Origin: Minisyncoccota bacterium
Lineage (GTDB): Bacteria; Patescibacteria; Microgenomatia; UBA1400; PJMF01
Assembly (NCBI GenBank): GCA_012515515.1
Contig: JAAYYE010000012.1
Location: 1-64,000 of the forward strand
Direction of reading: 5' to 3'
DNA length: 64,000 nucleotides
The number at the start of each line of letters is the position of its first letter. The stretch's first letter is position 1. The position numbers and the translations under genes were made by a program. The notes beneath the pieces were generated by a model, which was not told where the DNA came from, made no database searches, and saw nothing but the letters and a program-made list of their open reading frames with translations. Below are positions 8,822 to 18,267 of this stretch, piece after piece.

Positions 8822-9232
8822 TTAACCCCTCTTTACACCATATTTGCTGCGACTAGATTTACGACCTTCAACTCCAGCACAATCATACTTACCTCTGACA
8901 ATATGATATTTCACTCCTGGCAAATCTTTTACTCTTCCTCCACGAACTAAGACCACACTGTGTTCAGCTAAATTATGACCTTCACCAGAAATATAGGCTG
9001 TTACTTCAACCTTATTTGATAATCTAACTCTAGCAACTTTACGCAGCGCTGAATTAGGTTTTTTTGGAGTCATGGTTTTCACCACAGTACACACTCCTCT
9101 TTTTTGAGGATTACTGGTTTTGGTAGGGCGATTCGTATTAGTATTAAAACTTCTACGCAAAGCAGTCGATTTAACTCGCTGAGGTCTTCTTTTTCTTCCG
9201 CCTTTTCTAATTAATTGATTAATCGTTGGCAT
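8822..9232 (-). CDS. rpsL: Small ribosomal subunit protein S12
   Basis: S12 (uS12) in the decoding centre, the classic streptomycin-resistance protein. It opens MPTINQLIRKGG and contains TPKKPNSALRKVARVRLSN (about residues 55-73) and the GGRVKDLPGVKYH loop near 97-109. The lysine in TPKKPNS and the one in GGRVKDLP, the usual resistance positions, are both wild type. First gene of the str operon, 111 nt after rpoC. Confidence 0.98.
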   Translation of the reverse strand: MPTINQLIRKGGRKRRPQRVKSTALRRSFNTNTNRPTKTSNPQKRGVCTVVKTMTPKKPNSALRKVARVRLSNKVEVTAYISGEGHNLAEHSVVLVRGGRVKDLPGVKYHIVRGKYDCAGVEGRKSSRSKYGVKRG

Positions 9233-9294
9233 AATTTTTTTAGATTTTTTCTAATTTCAGTATAATTTATTTTATTTCTAATAGCTGAAGGGCA

Positions 9295-9323
9295 ATTTTA
9301 ACACAAGGTATCAAGATTATCCA
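9295..9323 (-). promoter_or_regulatory. Predicted promoter of the str operon
   Basis: On the minus strand, TGGATA (9318-9323), 17-nt spacer and TAAAAT (9295-9300) lie in the rpoC-rpsL spacer. No terminator is visible after rpoC, so read-through from rpoBC is also likely. Confidence 0.5.
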
Positions 9324-9343
9324 GAATGTTTATTGCAAACTGT

Positions 9344-12300
9344 TTATTCTAAGCGAGCCCTTTCTTCACTAGTGGGAATTAAGCGACCAATAATTACATT
9401 TTCTTTTAGACCTTTGAGATAGTCAATAGCTCCCTCAGAAGCCGCATCTGTTAAGACGTGCTTGGTGTGTTGGAATGAAGCAGCTGACAACCAAGAATCA
9501 GTAAATAATGAAGAACGAGTGATGCCCAACAATAAAACTCTTGCCGTGGCTGGATCACCACCAGCGGCCATGACACCTTCATTAACATCGACAAAGCGAT
9601 TGCGTTCGACAACTTCACCCACTAAGAAATCAGTATCACCAGGCATATCAATTTGCAATTTATCACCCATTTTACGTGTGATCACCTCAAAGTGTTTGTC
9701 ATTAATGGTAATACCTTGTGATTCATAAACCGCTTGCACCTGATCTAGAACATATTGTTGAGTAGCTAATAATCCAGAGAGTTGTAGCAACTCTTGAACA
9801 TTAATTCCTCCAGCAGTTAGAGCCTGACCAGTGTGAACAAGCTGCTTATCAGTAACCTGCAATTTAATCGAACTGGAAAAAACATAATCTTCTTCTTCAC
9901 CGTTATTGCCTTTAATATTAATTTCCTGTTCATTGTCTTTTTGCTTAACCCTCACTTTGCCAGGGAAATGAGCAATGATTGCCTGAACTTTTGGTGTTCT
10001 GGCTTCTAACAATTCTTCAACACGAGGTAAACCCTGCGTCACGTCTAAGCCAACAATTCCTCCAGAGTGCTTCACCCGCATAGTTAATTGCGTACCTGGC
10101 TCGCCAATGGATTGAGCAGCTAAAACACCAACTGGTACTCCAATTTTTACTGGGCTACGGTTAGAAAAATCCCAACCATAACATTTCGCACACAAACCAT
10201 GTTTGGCACGACAAGTCAGAGGTGATCTGACCCACACTGACTCAACTTTACTAAGATTGATTGTTTCAGCTAGCTCAGGTGTAATTAATTCATCTGCTTT
10301 AACTAAAATTTTATTACCGTCTTTAAGCTCTTTACTGGCGTATCGACCAATAATTCTAGCAGTAAACACATCTTTTCTTGGAGCACGATGGATTTCTATA
10401 CCCTCACTTGTTCCACAATCATCGGAACGAATAATGGCATCATGAGCAACATCTACCAAACGACGAGTTAAGTAACCAGCATCGGCAGTTTTAATGGCTG
10501 AATCAGTCAAACCTTTTCTCGATCCTCGAGCAGAAGTAATATATTCAAAAATAGTTAAACCTTGTCTAAAGTTGGATTTAGTAGGCATTTCCACAATATT
10601 ACCTAATGGATCAACCACTAAACCACGCATAGCTGCCAACTGTTTAACTTGGTCTTTTGAAGCACGTGTACCACCTGAATCAATAATGGTTTTAACAGTA
10701 TTGTGATCATCGTAAGTAGCCCAAGTTTTTTCTGCCAACTCCTCAGTTGTTTTAATCCAAACATCTAAAGATTGACGACGACGCTCATCATCAGTGATCA
10801 AACCATGCATGTAATAATCTTGAATTTTTTCCACAGCTTCATTAGCTTTATCAATGATTTGGTCTTTTTCTTCAATCATGCCACAATCGGCCACGCCAAC
10901 TGATAATCCAGATTTAGTAGCTGCTTGAAAGCCCACGTCTTTAATGTCATCAATCATTTTTGCCACGACCACTTCAGGCTCGGTTTCAATAGCTTTAGTA
11001 ATAATTTGTTTTATTTTTTTAGAATCAACGGCTTCATTAATAAATTGCAAACTTTCTGGTAAGACGCTATTAAACATCAAACGACCAACGCTTGTTTCAA
11101 TTAATTGATAGCTGTCGCCTAATTTAAGTTTAACCTGAATTCTTTGACGAAGTTTTAAACGCTCAATTTGATAAAGATGATAAGCTTCGTTTTTATCACT
11201 CAAAATAGCGGGGAAAACTTCTAAGCGATCATCAAAAGTGGTGTAATAATAAACACCCATGGCCATTTCTTTGTTTGGCAAAGTGATTGGTTCGCCGTTG
11301 GCTGGTTTTAGCAAATTATGATCGGCCATCATTAATTGAATAGCCTCTTCTTGCGCATCTTTGGTTAGAGGCACATGAACAGCCATTTGGTCACCATCAA
11401 AGTCAGCATTATATCCAGAACAAACACAAGGATGAAGAGAAATAGCACTACCCTCAATTAGCACAGGGAAAAATGCCTGTATACCAAGCTTATGTAGAGT
11501 TGGAGCACGGTTAAGTAGCACCGGGTGATTTTGAATCACTTTTTCTAAAATTGCATAAACTTCTGCTTCGCGACGATCAACTAGGTGACGAGCACTTTTT
11601 ACATTGGGTGCTATGCCATGCACAATCAATTCGCGTAACACATAAGGCTTAAACATTTCTAAAGCCATATCTTTTGGCAAACCACATTGATTAAGCTTCA
11701 ACTCTGGCCCAACAATAATCACACTACGACCAGAATAGTCAACTCTTTTTCCTAATAAATTTTGACGGAAACGACCCGTTTTACCACGCAACATTTCGGA
11801 GAGAGATCGCAAAGGTCGACGATTAGAACGACGACGACTTTGTTTGGCTTGAGAGCTGTCAATTAAAGAATCGACCGCTTCCTGCAACATTCTTTTTTCA
11901 TTACGTAAAATTATTTCAGGAGCTCCCAAATTGATAAGATGTGATAAACGGTTGTTACGATTAATTACCCGACGATACAAATCATTTAAATCTGAAGCAG
12001 CAAAGCGCCCGCCAGACAATTGAACCATTGGTCGCAAATCGGGAGGCAGCACCGGCAAAACAGATAAAAACATCCAAGACGGATCAATTTCCGATTTTTT
12101 CAAACCCTCAAACACTCTCAGGCGTTTAATGATTTTGGTTTTTTTAGCGCCTTTACTTTCGGCTAACTCATTACGTAAATTAACAATTTCTTTATCCAAA
12201 TCAACAGCTTTCACCAATTCTAAAATTGCCTCAGCTCCCATACCAACTTTTAAATGAGTATTAGCATTGTATTCATCAAGTTTGAGATATTCGTCTTCGG

Positions 12301-13063
12301 TTAGAACAACACTAGGTTTAATTTTTTTCACCATTTGTTTAATGGTTTTATAAATTTCATCAGTTTGTTCAACCTGCACTGCTAACTGTTGTTTGGCAGC
12401 GACAATCTTATTTTTAGTTTTTAAATCTAACTCTGCCAACTTAAGTTGCAAGGTTTCCTTACTTTTTACTTTTTCTTTAAGTGTTTTTGTTTCAACTTTA
12501 AAATCTTCTTTGATTTTTAAAATACTTTTTTCAACACCATCTTTTAATTCATCGATAGCTGCCACAGCATCAACATCTAATTGTTGTAATACTTCTTTTT
12601 TCTGTTCGCTATCAACTCCCAAAACCACGTATTGAGAAAAATACATGATTGAATTGAGGTTGCGCGGAGACAAATTTAATAACAAAGATAATTTTGAAGG
12701 AGCTCCTTTAAAAAACCAAATGTGAGCGACTGGAGCTGCCAATTGGATGTGGCCCATTCTTTCACGACGGACTCTGGACTCTGTGACTTCTACGCCACAT
12801 TTGTCACAAATAATTCCCTTGTATCTAATTCTTTTGTATTTGCCACAATGACATTCGTAATCTTTAACTGGACCAAAAATTTTTTCATCGAACAAACCAT
12901 CTTTTTCTGGTTTTAGTGATCGATAATTAATTGTTTCTGGTTTTTTTACCTCGCCATAAGACCAGTCTTTGATTTCTTCAGGAGAAGCAATTTTTATTTG
13001 TAGGGCACTAAAATCAACAATGTCTTTAGTTTTTTTAATTGGTTGGTTAAAGAATTTTGTCAT
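9344..13063 (-). CDS. rpoC: RNA polymerase subunit beta'
   Basis: Catalytic subunit of RNA polymerase. The N-terminal zinc site is intact (C71, C73, C86, C89 in CHCGKYKRIRYKGIICDKCG). The catalytic loop NADFDGDQMAVH carries the three magnesium-binding aspartates, and the second cysteine cluster (CGTSEGI; CRAKHGLCAKCYG) is present. At 1239 residues it is at the short end of the family, with an unusual Lys/Glu/Gln-rich coiled segment at about 150-290 in the clamp. It begins 55 nt after rpoB. Confidence 0.99.
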   Translation of the reverse strand: MTKFFNQPIKKTKDIVDFSALQIKIASPEEIKDWSYGEVKKPETINYRSLKPEKDGLFDEKIFGPVKDYECHCGKYKRIRYKGIICDKCGVEVTESRVRRERMGHIQLAAPVAHIWFFKGAPSKLSLLLNLSPRNLNSIMYFSQYVVLGVDSEQKKEVLQQLDVDAVAAIDELKDGVEKSILKIKEDFKVETKTLKEKVKSKETLQLKLAELDLKTKNKIVAAKQQLAVQVEQTDEIYKTIKQMVKKIKPSVVLTEDEYLKLDEYNANTHLKVGMGAEAILELVKAVDLDKEIVNLRNELAESKGAKKTKIIKRLRVFEGLKKSEIDPSWMFLSVLPVLPPDLRPMVQLSGGRFAASDLNDLYRRVINRNNRLSHLINLGAPEIILRNEKRMLQEAVDSLIDSSQAKQSRRRSNRRPLRSLSEMLRGKTGRFRQNLLGKRVDYSGRSVIIVGPELKLNQCGLPKDMALEMFKPYVLRELIVHGIAPNVKSARHLVDRREAEVYAILEKVIQNHPVLLNRAPTLHKLGIQAFFPVLIEGSAISLHPCVCSGYNADFDGDQMAVHVPLTKDAQEEAIQLMMADHNLLKPANGEPITLPNKEMAMGVYYYTTFDDRLEVFPAILSDKNEAYHLYQIERLKLRQRIQVKLKLGDSYQLIETSVGRLMFNSVLPESLQFINEAVDSKKIKQIITKAIETEPEVVVAKMIDDIKDVGFQAATKSGLSVGVADCGMIEEKDQIIDKANEAVEKIQDYYMHGLITDDERRRQSLDVWIKTTEELAEKTWATYDDHNTVKTIIDSGGTRASKDQVKQLAAMRGLVVDPLGNIVEMPTKSNFRQGLTIFEYITSARGSRKGLTDSAIKTADAGYLTRRLVDVAHDAIIRSDDCGTSEGIEIHRAPRKDVFTARIIGRYASKELKDGNKILVKADELITPELAETINLSKVESVWVRSPLTCRAKHGLCAKCYGWDFSNRSPVKIGVPVGVLAAQSIGEPGTQLTMRVKHSGGIVGLDVTQGLPRVEELLEARTPKVQAIIAHFPGKVRVKQKDNEQEINIKGNNGEEEDYVFSSSIKLQVTDKQLVHTGQALTAGGINVQELLQLSGLLATQQYVLDQVQAVYESQGITINDKHFEVITRKMGDKLQIDMPGDTDFLVGEVVERNRFVDVNEGVMAAGGDPATARVLLLGITRSSLFTDSWLSAASFQHTKHVLTDAASEGAIDYLKGLKENVIIGRLIPTSEERARLE

Positions 13064-13118
13064 AAAATTTTCGATTTTTGCTTGATAAAAATATATTTAT
13101 TTAATGCTTAAACTTTCT

Positions 13119-16100
13119 TTATTCTTCAATTTCTATTTCTGTAACATCGTTAACTTCTTCGTCTTCATCAACTTCTTCTTCCTCGATGTCTTCTTGTCCG
13201 ATATCGGGAGCATCTAAATCCTCGTCTTCTTTATTATCTTCAATACCAAGGGCATCTTTTTCTTCAGCTTCTAAATCATCTAAAATTAAAATTTCTTCTT
13301 GATCTATTGAGCTTGGTTTATCTTCACTAATCACTACCACCTCTTCATGAGGATTAATATTTAAAGATAAGGAATTTAATTCTTTACAGAGCACCTTAAA
13401 TGATTCTGGAACGGTTGGTGCAGGAATTTCTTCTCCCTTAACAATGGCTTCAAAAGCTTTCGCCCGGCCTCTGACATCATCTGACTTAATTGTTAACATT
13501 TCTTGCAAGACATGAGCTGCCCGATGTGCTTCGAGTGCCCAGACTTCCATTTCTCCCATACGCTGACCACCCATTTGAGCTTTACCGCCCAGAGGCTGTT
13601 GCGTCACTAAAGAATAAGGACCAGTTGAGCGAGCATGGGTTTTATCTTCAACCATGTGACTGAGTTTTAAAATATAGTTCACACCGACCACTGATTTTTC
13701 ATGGTAGGGTTCACCTGTTAAGCCGTCGTAAAGCTGAGCTTTACCTGAAACAGGCAGCTTAGCTTTTTCTAATTCCTGCCAAATTTTATCTTCATCAAAT
13801 TCCTCAAAAGCAGGCACCGCTACTTGATAACCAAGCTTATCAGCTGCCCAACCCAAGTGGGTTTCTAAAAGCTGACCTAGATTCATACGAGCCAAAACAG
13901 ACAAAGGAGAAATAATAATGTCAACTGGGGTGCCATCTGCTAAATGAGGCATATCTGCCTGGTGAACAATTTTGGATATAACACCCTTGTTGCCATGTCG
14001 ACCAGCCAATTTATCCCCAACCACAATTTTTCTCAATTGAGCGACTTTAACGATAACTTCTTTGATCGTCCCAGGATCTAATTCATCACCTAAATCACGA
14101 TCTAAAATTTGCACATCAATGATTGTTCCTTCTTCTCCATGTGGCATACGCAAAGAAGTATCGCGAATTTCCTTAGATTTTTCACCGAAAATAGCTCTCA
14201 ACAAGCGTTCCTCTGGAGAAAGTTCTGTTTCGCCCTTAGGAGCAACTTTACCCACCAAAATATCGCCTGATTTAACATGGCTACCAATTTGAATAATACC
14301 GTCAATGTTAAGGTTGGCTAGAAAAGTTTCACTAACATTAGGAATATCATTAGTTAACTCTTCAGGGCCCAAACGGGTGTCCATGATTTTAGCTTTATGC
14401 TCACTAATCTGAATAGAGCTTAAGGCATCTTCTTTGACTAGGCGATCAGAAATCACAATCGCATCTTCATAACCTAAACCGTTATAGGCAGTATAGGCAA
14501 TTAATAAATTAGTACCCAGAGCTAATTCTCCATGATCAGTAGCTGGGCCATCAATTAAAACATCGCCTTTCTTAATTTTATCGCCGACTAAAACAGCTGG
14601 AGTTTGATTGTAACAAGTACTTTGAGCAGTACGATTGAACTTTCTTAGTTTATAAACTAAGTTTCCTTGTTGATAAGCTACATATTCATTGTTGGCATTT
14701 TCCACCCAAGCTTTAGCTTTATCGTGATATTTAGGATCAAGCTTTAAGATGACTTCACTAGCATCTACATTTTGGATTTCTCCAGGAAATTCTGCTATAA
14801 CCGTCCAACCCATAGCTGCTGCTATTTCCTTTTCCATACCCGTCCCGACAGTGGGAGCTTGTGGTTTAACCAAAGGCACTGCCTGACATTGCATGTGTGA
14901 ACCCATCAAAGCACGATTAGCTTCATCATGAGCCACAAAAGGAATTAAAGAGGCACTGCTGCCAACCACTTGACGCGGCACCACATCAATATATTGAACT
15001 TTATTCACCGAACCCTCAATAAATTTATTGCTATAGCGCATTGGCACCCAATCTTGAGTGATATAGCCCTTGTCATCAATCTCGACACTAGCATGAGTAA
15101 TATAATAATCTTCTTCTTCATCAGCACTTAAATAAACAATTTCATCAGTCACCTTCATTTTGCCTTTTACATTTTCCACTTTAAAATATGGAGCTTCTAA
15201 AAATCCATATTTATTAACGCGGGTATAAAGGGCTAAATAAGTCACTAAACCAATGTTTGGACCTTCTGGTGAACGAATTGGACAAATTCTTGAATACTGA
15301 GAAGCATTAATATCACGCATGGAGAAAGAAGCTCTATCTCGAGTAACACCGCCTGTACCCATCACTGACAAACGACGCAAATTATCAATTTCTGATAGTG
15401 GATTAGTTTGGTCTAAGATAGTGGACAAACGATTACGACGGAAAAACTCAGCAATAGAAGCAATTAGTGGTCTGGCATTAACTAAAGCAGAAGGGGTTAA
15501 AACTTCTTCGGTTTTAGTCAAAGACATTTTTTCACGAATTGATCGTTCTAGTCGAATTAAGCCAATACGAAAAGCACTGATGAGAACTAATTCGCCAACC
15601 TGGCGGACTCGACGATTTGACAAATGATCAATATCATCGACTTTACCCTCACCATTTTGCAGCTTAATTAAATATTTAATACTAGCCAAGACATCTTCTT
15701 TGGCCAAGACCGTTAATTTTTTATCTAAATCAATACCTAGACGGCGATTCATTTTGTAACGACCCACCTCGCCCAAATCATAACGACGTGCATCAAAAAA
15801 CATATTGCTTAAAAATTCTTGAGCAGTGTCTAAGACGGCTGGCTCACCAGGACGCATTTTTTCATAAAGCTCAATTAGAGCCTCTGCCTGATTAGCTGTA
15901 GAATCTTTACGCAAAGTGTTATTAATTAAATCTAATTTGTCTTGTTTAATGACTTCTCCTAGAGCAGTAGCAATATCATCATTGCTTTCCCAACCCAAGG
16001 CGCGAAGCAAGACGGTAGCCGGCATTTTACGGCGACGATCAATTTTGACCGTCAAAACATGACGACGACTGACGTTTATTTCCAACCATGAACCACGCAT

Positions 16101-16586
16101 TGGTCGCAACTCAGCTTTATATAATAATTCTTTAGTGTTTTGATCTTCTTCTCCAGAAAAGAAAACGCCAGGAGATCGAACTAATTGAGTAACGATACCT
16201 CTTTCAATGCCATTAATAATAAAGGTCCCAGTATTAGTCATCGCCGGGATATCGCCCAAAAAAACCTCTTGAGTTCGTTCTTCGCCAGTTTTTTTATTCA
16301 ACAAAGTGGCTTCAACATAAAGAGGTTGATCGTAAGATACATTTTTTGTTTTAGCTTCTGCGGGAGTATATTTGGCTTGCCCAAAACGGTATTCGCCAAA
16401 TTTCAATGACCAGTTTTTGCCGGTGAAATCTTCTATGCCTCGCTCGCCATTAATTTCCTGTAATGATTCTTTGATACCTTGATTTAAAAAAGTTTGATAA
16501 CTTTCAATTTGCAGGGCAATTAAGTTTGATTCGGGTAAAACTTTGTGATTTTCTCCCCAATTTTGACGATCGATTGCTTGTGACAT
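13119..16586 (-). CDS. rpoB: RNA polymerase subunit beta with acidic C-terminal tail
   Basis: The 1155-residue beta subunit. Conserved blocks include the rifampicin-pocket region (FFRRNRLSTILDQTNPLSEI, RRLSVMGTGGVTRDRA, IRSPEGPNIGLV), the active-site lysines near GDKLAGRHGNKGVISK and the C-terminal GGKAQMGGQRMGEMEVWALE clamp segment. After the usual end a tail of about 75 mostly acidic residues (Glu/Asp runs ending TEIEIEE) follows, which normal RpoB lacks. No rplJ/rplL lies upstream, unlike in most bacteria; the upstream neighbour is mltG. Confidence 0.99.
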   Translation of the reverse strand: MSQAIDRQNWGENHKVLPESNLIALQIESYQTFLNQGIKESLQEINGERGIEDFTGKNWSLKFGEYRFGQAKYTPAEAKTKNVSYDQPLYVEATLLNKKTGEERTQEVFLGDIPAMTNTGTFIINGIERGIVTQLVRSPGVFFSGEEDQNTKELLYKAELRPMRGSWLEINVSRRHVLTVKIDRRRKMPATVLLRALGWESNDDIATALGEVIKQDKLDLINNTLRKDSTANQAEALIELYEKMRPGEPAVLDTAQEFLSNMFFDARRYDLGEVGRYKMNRRLGIDLDKKLTVLAKEDVLASIKYLIKLQNGEGKVDDIDHLSNRRVRQVGELVLISAFRIGLIRLERSIREKMSLTKTEEVLTPSALVNARPLIASIAEFFRRNRLSTILDQTNPLSEIDNLRRLSVMGTGGVTRDRASFSMRDINASQYSRICPIRSPEGPNIGLVTYLALYTRVNKYGFLEAPYFKVENVKGKMKVTDEIVYLSADEEEDYYITHASVEIDDKGYITQDWVPMRYSNKFIEGSVNKVQYIDVVPRQVVGSSASLIPFVAHDEANRALMGSHMQCQAVPLVKPQAPTVGTGMEKEIAAAMGWTVIAEFPGEIQNVDASEVILKLDPKYHDKAKAWVENANNEYVAYQQGNLVYKLRKFNRTAQSTCYNQTPAVLVGDKIKKGDVLIDGPATDHGELALGTNLLIAYTAYNGLGYEDAIVISDRLVKEDALSSIQISEHKAKIMDTRLGPEELTNDIPNVSETFLANLNIDGIIQIGSHVKSGDILVGKVAPKGETELSPEERLLRAIFGEKSKEIRDTSLRMPHGEEGTIIDVQILDRDLGDELDPGTIKEVIVKVAQLRKIVVGDKLAGRHGNKGVISKIVHQADMPHLADGTPVDIIISPLSVLARMNLGQLLETHLGWAADKLGYQVAVPAFEEFDEDKIWQELEKAKLPVSGKAQLYDGLTGEPYHEKSVVGVNYILKLSHMVEDKTHARSTGPYSLVTQQPLGGKAQMGGQRMGEMEVWALEAHRAAHVLQEMLTIKSDDVRGRAKAFEAIVKGEEIPAPTVPESFKVLCKELNSLSLNINPHEEVVVISEDKPSSIDQEEILILDDLEAEEKDALGIEDNKEDEDLDAPDIGQEDIEEEEVDEDEEVNDVTEIEIEE

Positions 16587-16852
16587 GAAGATCCTTGCTA
16601 AATTTCCTGTTGATTAATAGATTTTTAATAATTATTTTTTTAATTTAAATTGCGCTATATACCACGCATATAGCTTAAAAGGCCAGATATGCAAAAAAAC
16701 ACAGTCAAGATATGAAATCACTTGCTGTGCTAAAATCAATTAGCTTTTTTGTTGTTTTTTAAAACAAAGTACACAAATTGGCTCGGCTACTTACTATTGC
16801 TTCTGGCTAAAGTCTTTTTTAGACAATTGTGTATTGTAACAGAAAATTAAAA
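16587..16852 (-). promoter_or_regulatory. rpoB leader region
   Basis: About 266 nt of AT-rich spacer before rpoB. I see a perfect 7-bp inverted repeat GCTATAT-ACCACGC-ATATAGC at 16654-16674 and, on the minus strand, a weak promoter-like pair TTTGCA and TATATG 17 nt apart, whose -10 falls in that repeat. A stronger TTGACT hexamer at about 16709 has no good -10 at proper spacing. No small gene was recognised. Confidence 0.35.
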
Positions 16853-17851
16853 CTAACGCAAGTATTGATTCACATTGGCATTGTGAGCCTCTAGCGTTTC
16901 TGCCGTGTGAATTTGCCCAGACAAATCGTGAATATAATAAAGCGCATTGCTTGACTGTGGATTAAGCACTGCTTCTATCGCCGCTAAACCAGGATTGCAA
17001 ATTGGTGCTGGAGGCAAACCCGGGTTGAGATAAGTATTATATGCAGAGTCTAGTTTTTTATCAGCAGCGGTGGGAGTTGACCACCAATTTTGTTCAGCAG
17101 TACTAAAAGCCTTGATGTATTGCAGTGTTGCGTCTACCTGAAGAGGCATATTAATCTCGAGACGATTAAATAAAATACCTGCAACAAGTGGCATTTCTGT
17201 ATCATGAGCGCTTTCTCTTTGCACTAGTGAAGCAAGAGTAAGAACCTGCTCAACAGTTAAATTGCTGCTTGGCAAATGCTCCTTGATTAAAGCTAGGGCT
17301 TTATTTTCAAAAGTATTGTGTAAAAGATTCACAATGGTTTGACTGCTACTAGCTTTGGACACTAAATAAGTTTCTGGAAACAACTGGCCTTCTAAGCCAC
17401 TGCTTAGATCTAAAAATTCTTTTTCATCAAAATTACTTAAGTCCTGCTTCACCAAGCTCGCGGCTATTTCCTCGCGTCGCCAACCCTCCGGGATGGTGAT
17501 CCACACATCGTCCGTCCCTTTAGTTAAAAGGTGAGCTAGCTCAATAGTTGATAAGTTAGGACTTAATTTAAAAGAACCTGCCTGAATTTTATTTTGCAAA
17601 CCCTGTTGTAAGACAAGCAAACGAAAAGCTAGGGGCGAACGAATTAAACCCTCTTCGTGCAGATTTTTAGCAATTATCTGAGTCGCCTGACCCTTGGGGA
17701 TGACAAAAGTGACAATAGTGTTGTCATTCTTATCCACCGCTCGCAACAGAGACAAGGAGATAGTTACAAAAGAAACAAACAATATTAAACAAATTAATAA
17801 AAAAGCAATAAATTTAATAGGTTTTTTTTTGGGATTTTTCATGAAGAGCAC
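16853..17851 (-). CDS. mltG: Endolytic murein transglycosylase MltG (YceG)
   Basis: Membrane-bound lytic transglycosylase that cuts nascent peptidoglycan and limits glycan strand length. One N-terminal membrane helix (about residues 14-36) is followed by a LysM-like part and the YceG domain, with the catalytic glutamate in LVQRESAHDTEMPLVAGI near residue 215 and PLQVDATLQY downstream. The 332 residues fit the family. It starts 5 nt after ruvX; mltG next to ruvX is a common bacterial pairing. Confidence 0.93.
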   Translation of the reverse strand: MLFMKNPKKKPIKFIAFLLICLILFVSFVTISLSLLRAVDKNDNTIVTFVIPKGQATQIIAKNLHEEGLIRSPLAFRLLVLQQGLQNKIQAGSFKLSPNLSTIELAHLLTKGTDDVWITIPEGWRREEIAASLVKQDLSNFDEKEFLDLSSGLEGQLFPETYLVSKASSSQTIVNLLHNTFENKALALIKEHLPSSNLTVEQVLTLASLVQRESAHDTEMPLVAGILFNRLEINMPLQVDATLQYIKAFSTAEQNWWSTPTAADKKLDSAYNTYLNPGLPPAPICNPGLAAIEAVLNPQSSNALYYIHDLSGQIHTAETLEAHNANVNQYLR

Positions 17852-17856
17852 TTAGT

Positions 17857-18258
17857 TTAACATAATTCTAAGTAGTTTTCGAGAATAATAGCTGCCGCAT
17901 AGTGATCTATTTCTCGATAACGATCTTTTTTAGGCAAGTCTTTAAGTTTTTCTTTAACCTCATGCGAAGAGAGGGCTTCGTCGACTAAAATAATTGGCAA
18001 ATTGAATAATCTTGCTAAATGATCACGGAAAATCAAGGTTTTTTCTGCCATTTGCTGCTCAGAGATACCTAAAACAATTTTCTCAACTTTTTCTGTTTCA
18101 ATAATTTTTTTTAATTCAGCCTGAGCGTGAGGGCCAATAACTGTATTTTCTGCTGACAAATCATTTTTTAAAACCTTGAGCGGTTCTGCTAAAGCAACAT
18201 AAGAAATAGCTAAACCAATTCTTGCCAAGCCATAATCAATTGCTAAAATTGTCGACAT
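17857..18258 (-). CDS. ruvX: RuvX/YqgF-type RNase H-fold nuclease
   Basis: Putative Holliday-junction resolvase, or factor for 16S pre-rRNA 5' maturation (both roles have been assigned to YqgF). The N-terminal AIDYGLARIGLAIS strand (residues 5-18) holds the first catalytic Asp; VLGISEQ and LVDEALSSHEVKEKL are degenerate versions of the usual GxP and DERLTT motifs, and the last Asp is in the DHYAAAIIL segment. At 133 residues it is full length. It lies 9 nt after the sortase gene and 5 nt before mltG. Confidence 0.88.
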   Translation of the reverse strand: MSTILAIDYGLARIGLAISYVALAEPLKVLKNDLSAENTVIGPHAQAELKKIIETEKVEKIVLGISEQQMAEKTLIFRDHLARLFNLPIILVDEALSSHEVKEKLKDLPKKDRYREIDHYAAAIILENYLELC

Positions 18259-18267
18259 TCCCTATTT

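Noticed and set aside
14062..15627. Plus-strand ORFs opposite rpoB
   Set aside because: Mirror frames of highly conserved coding sequence, with no start signal of their own.
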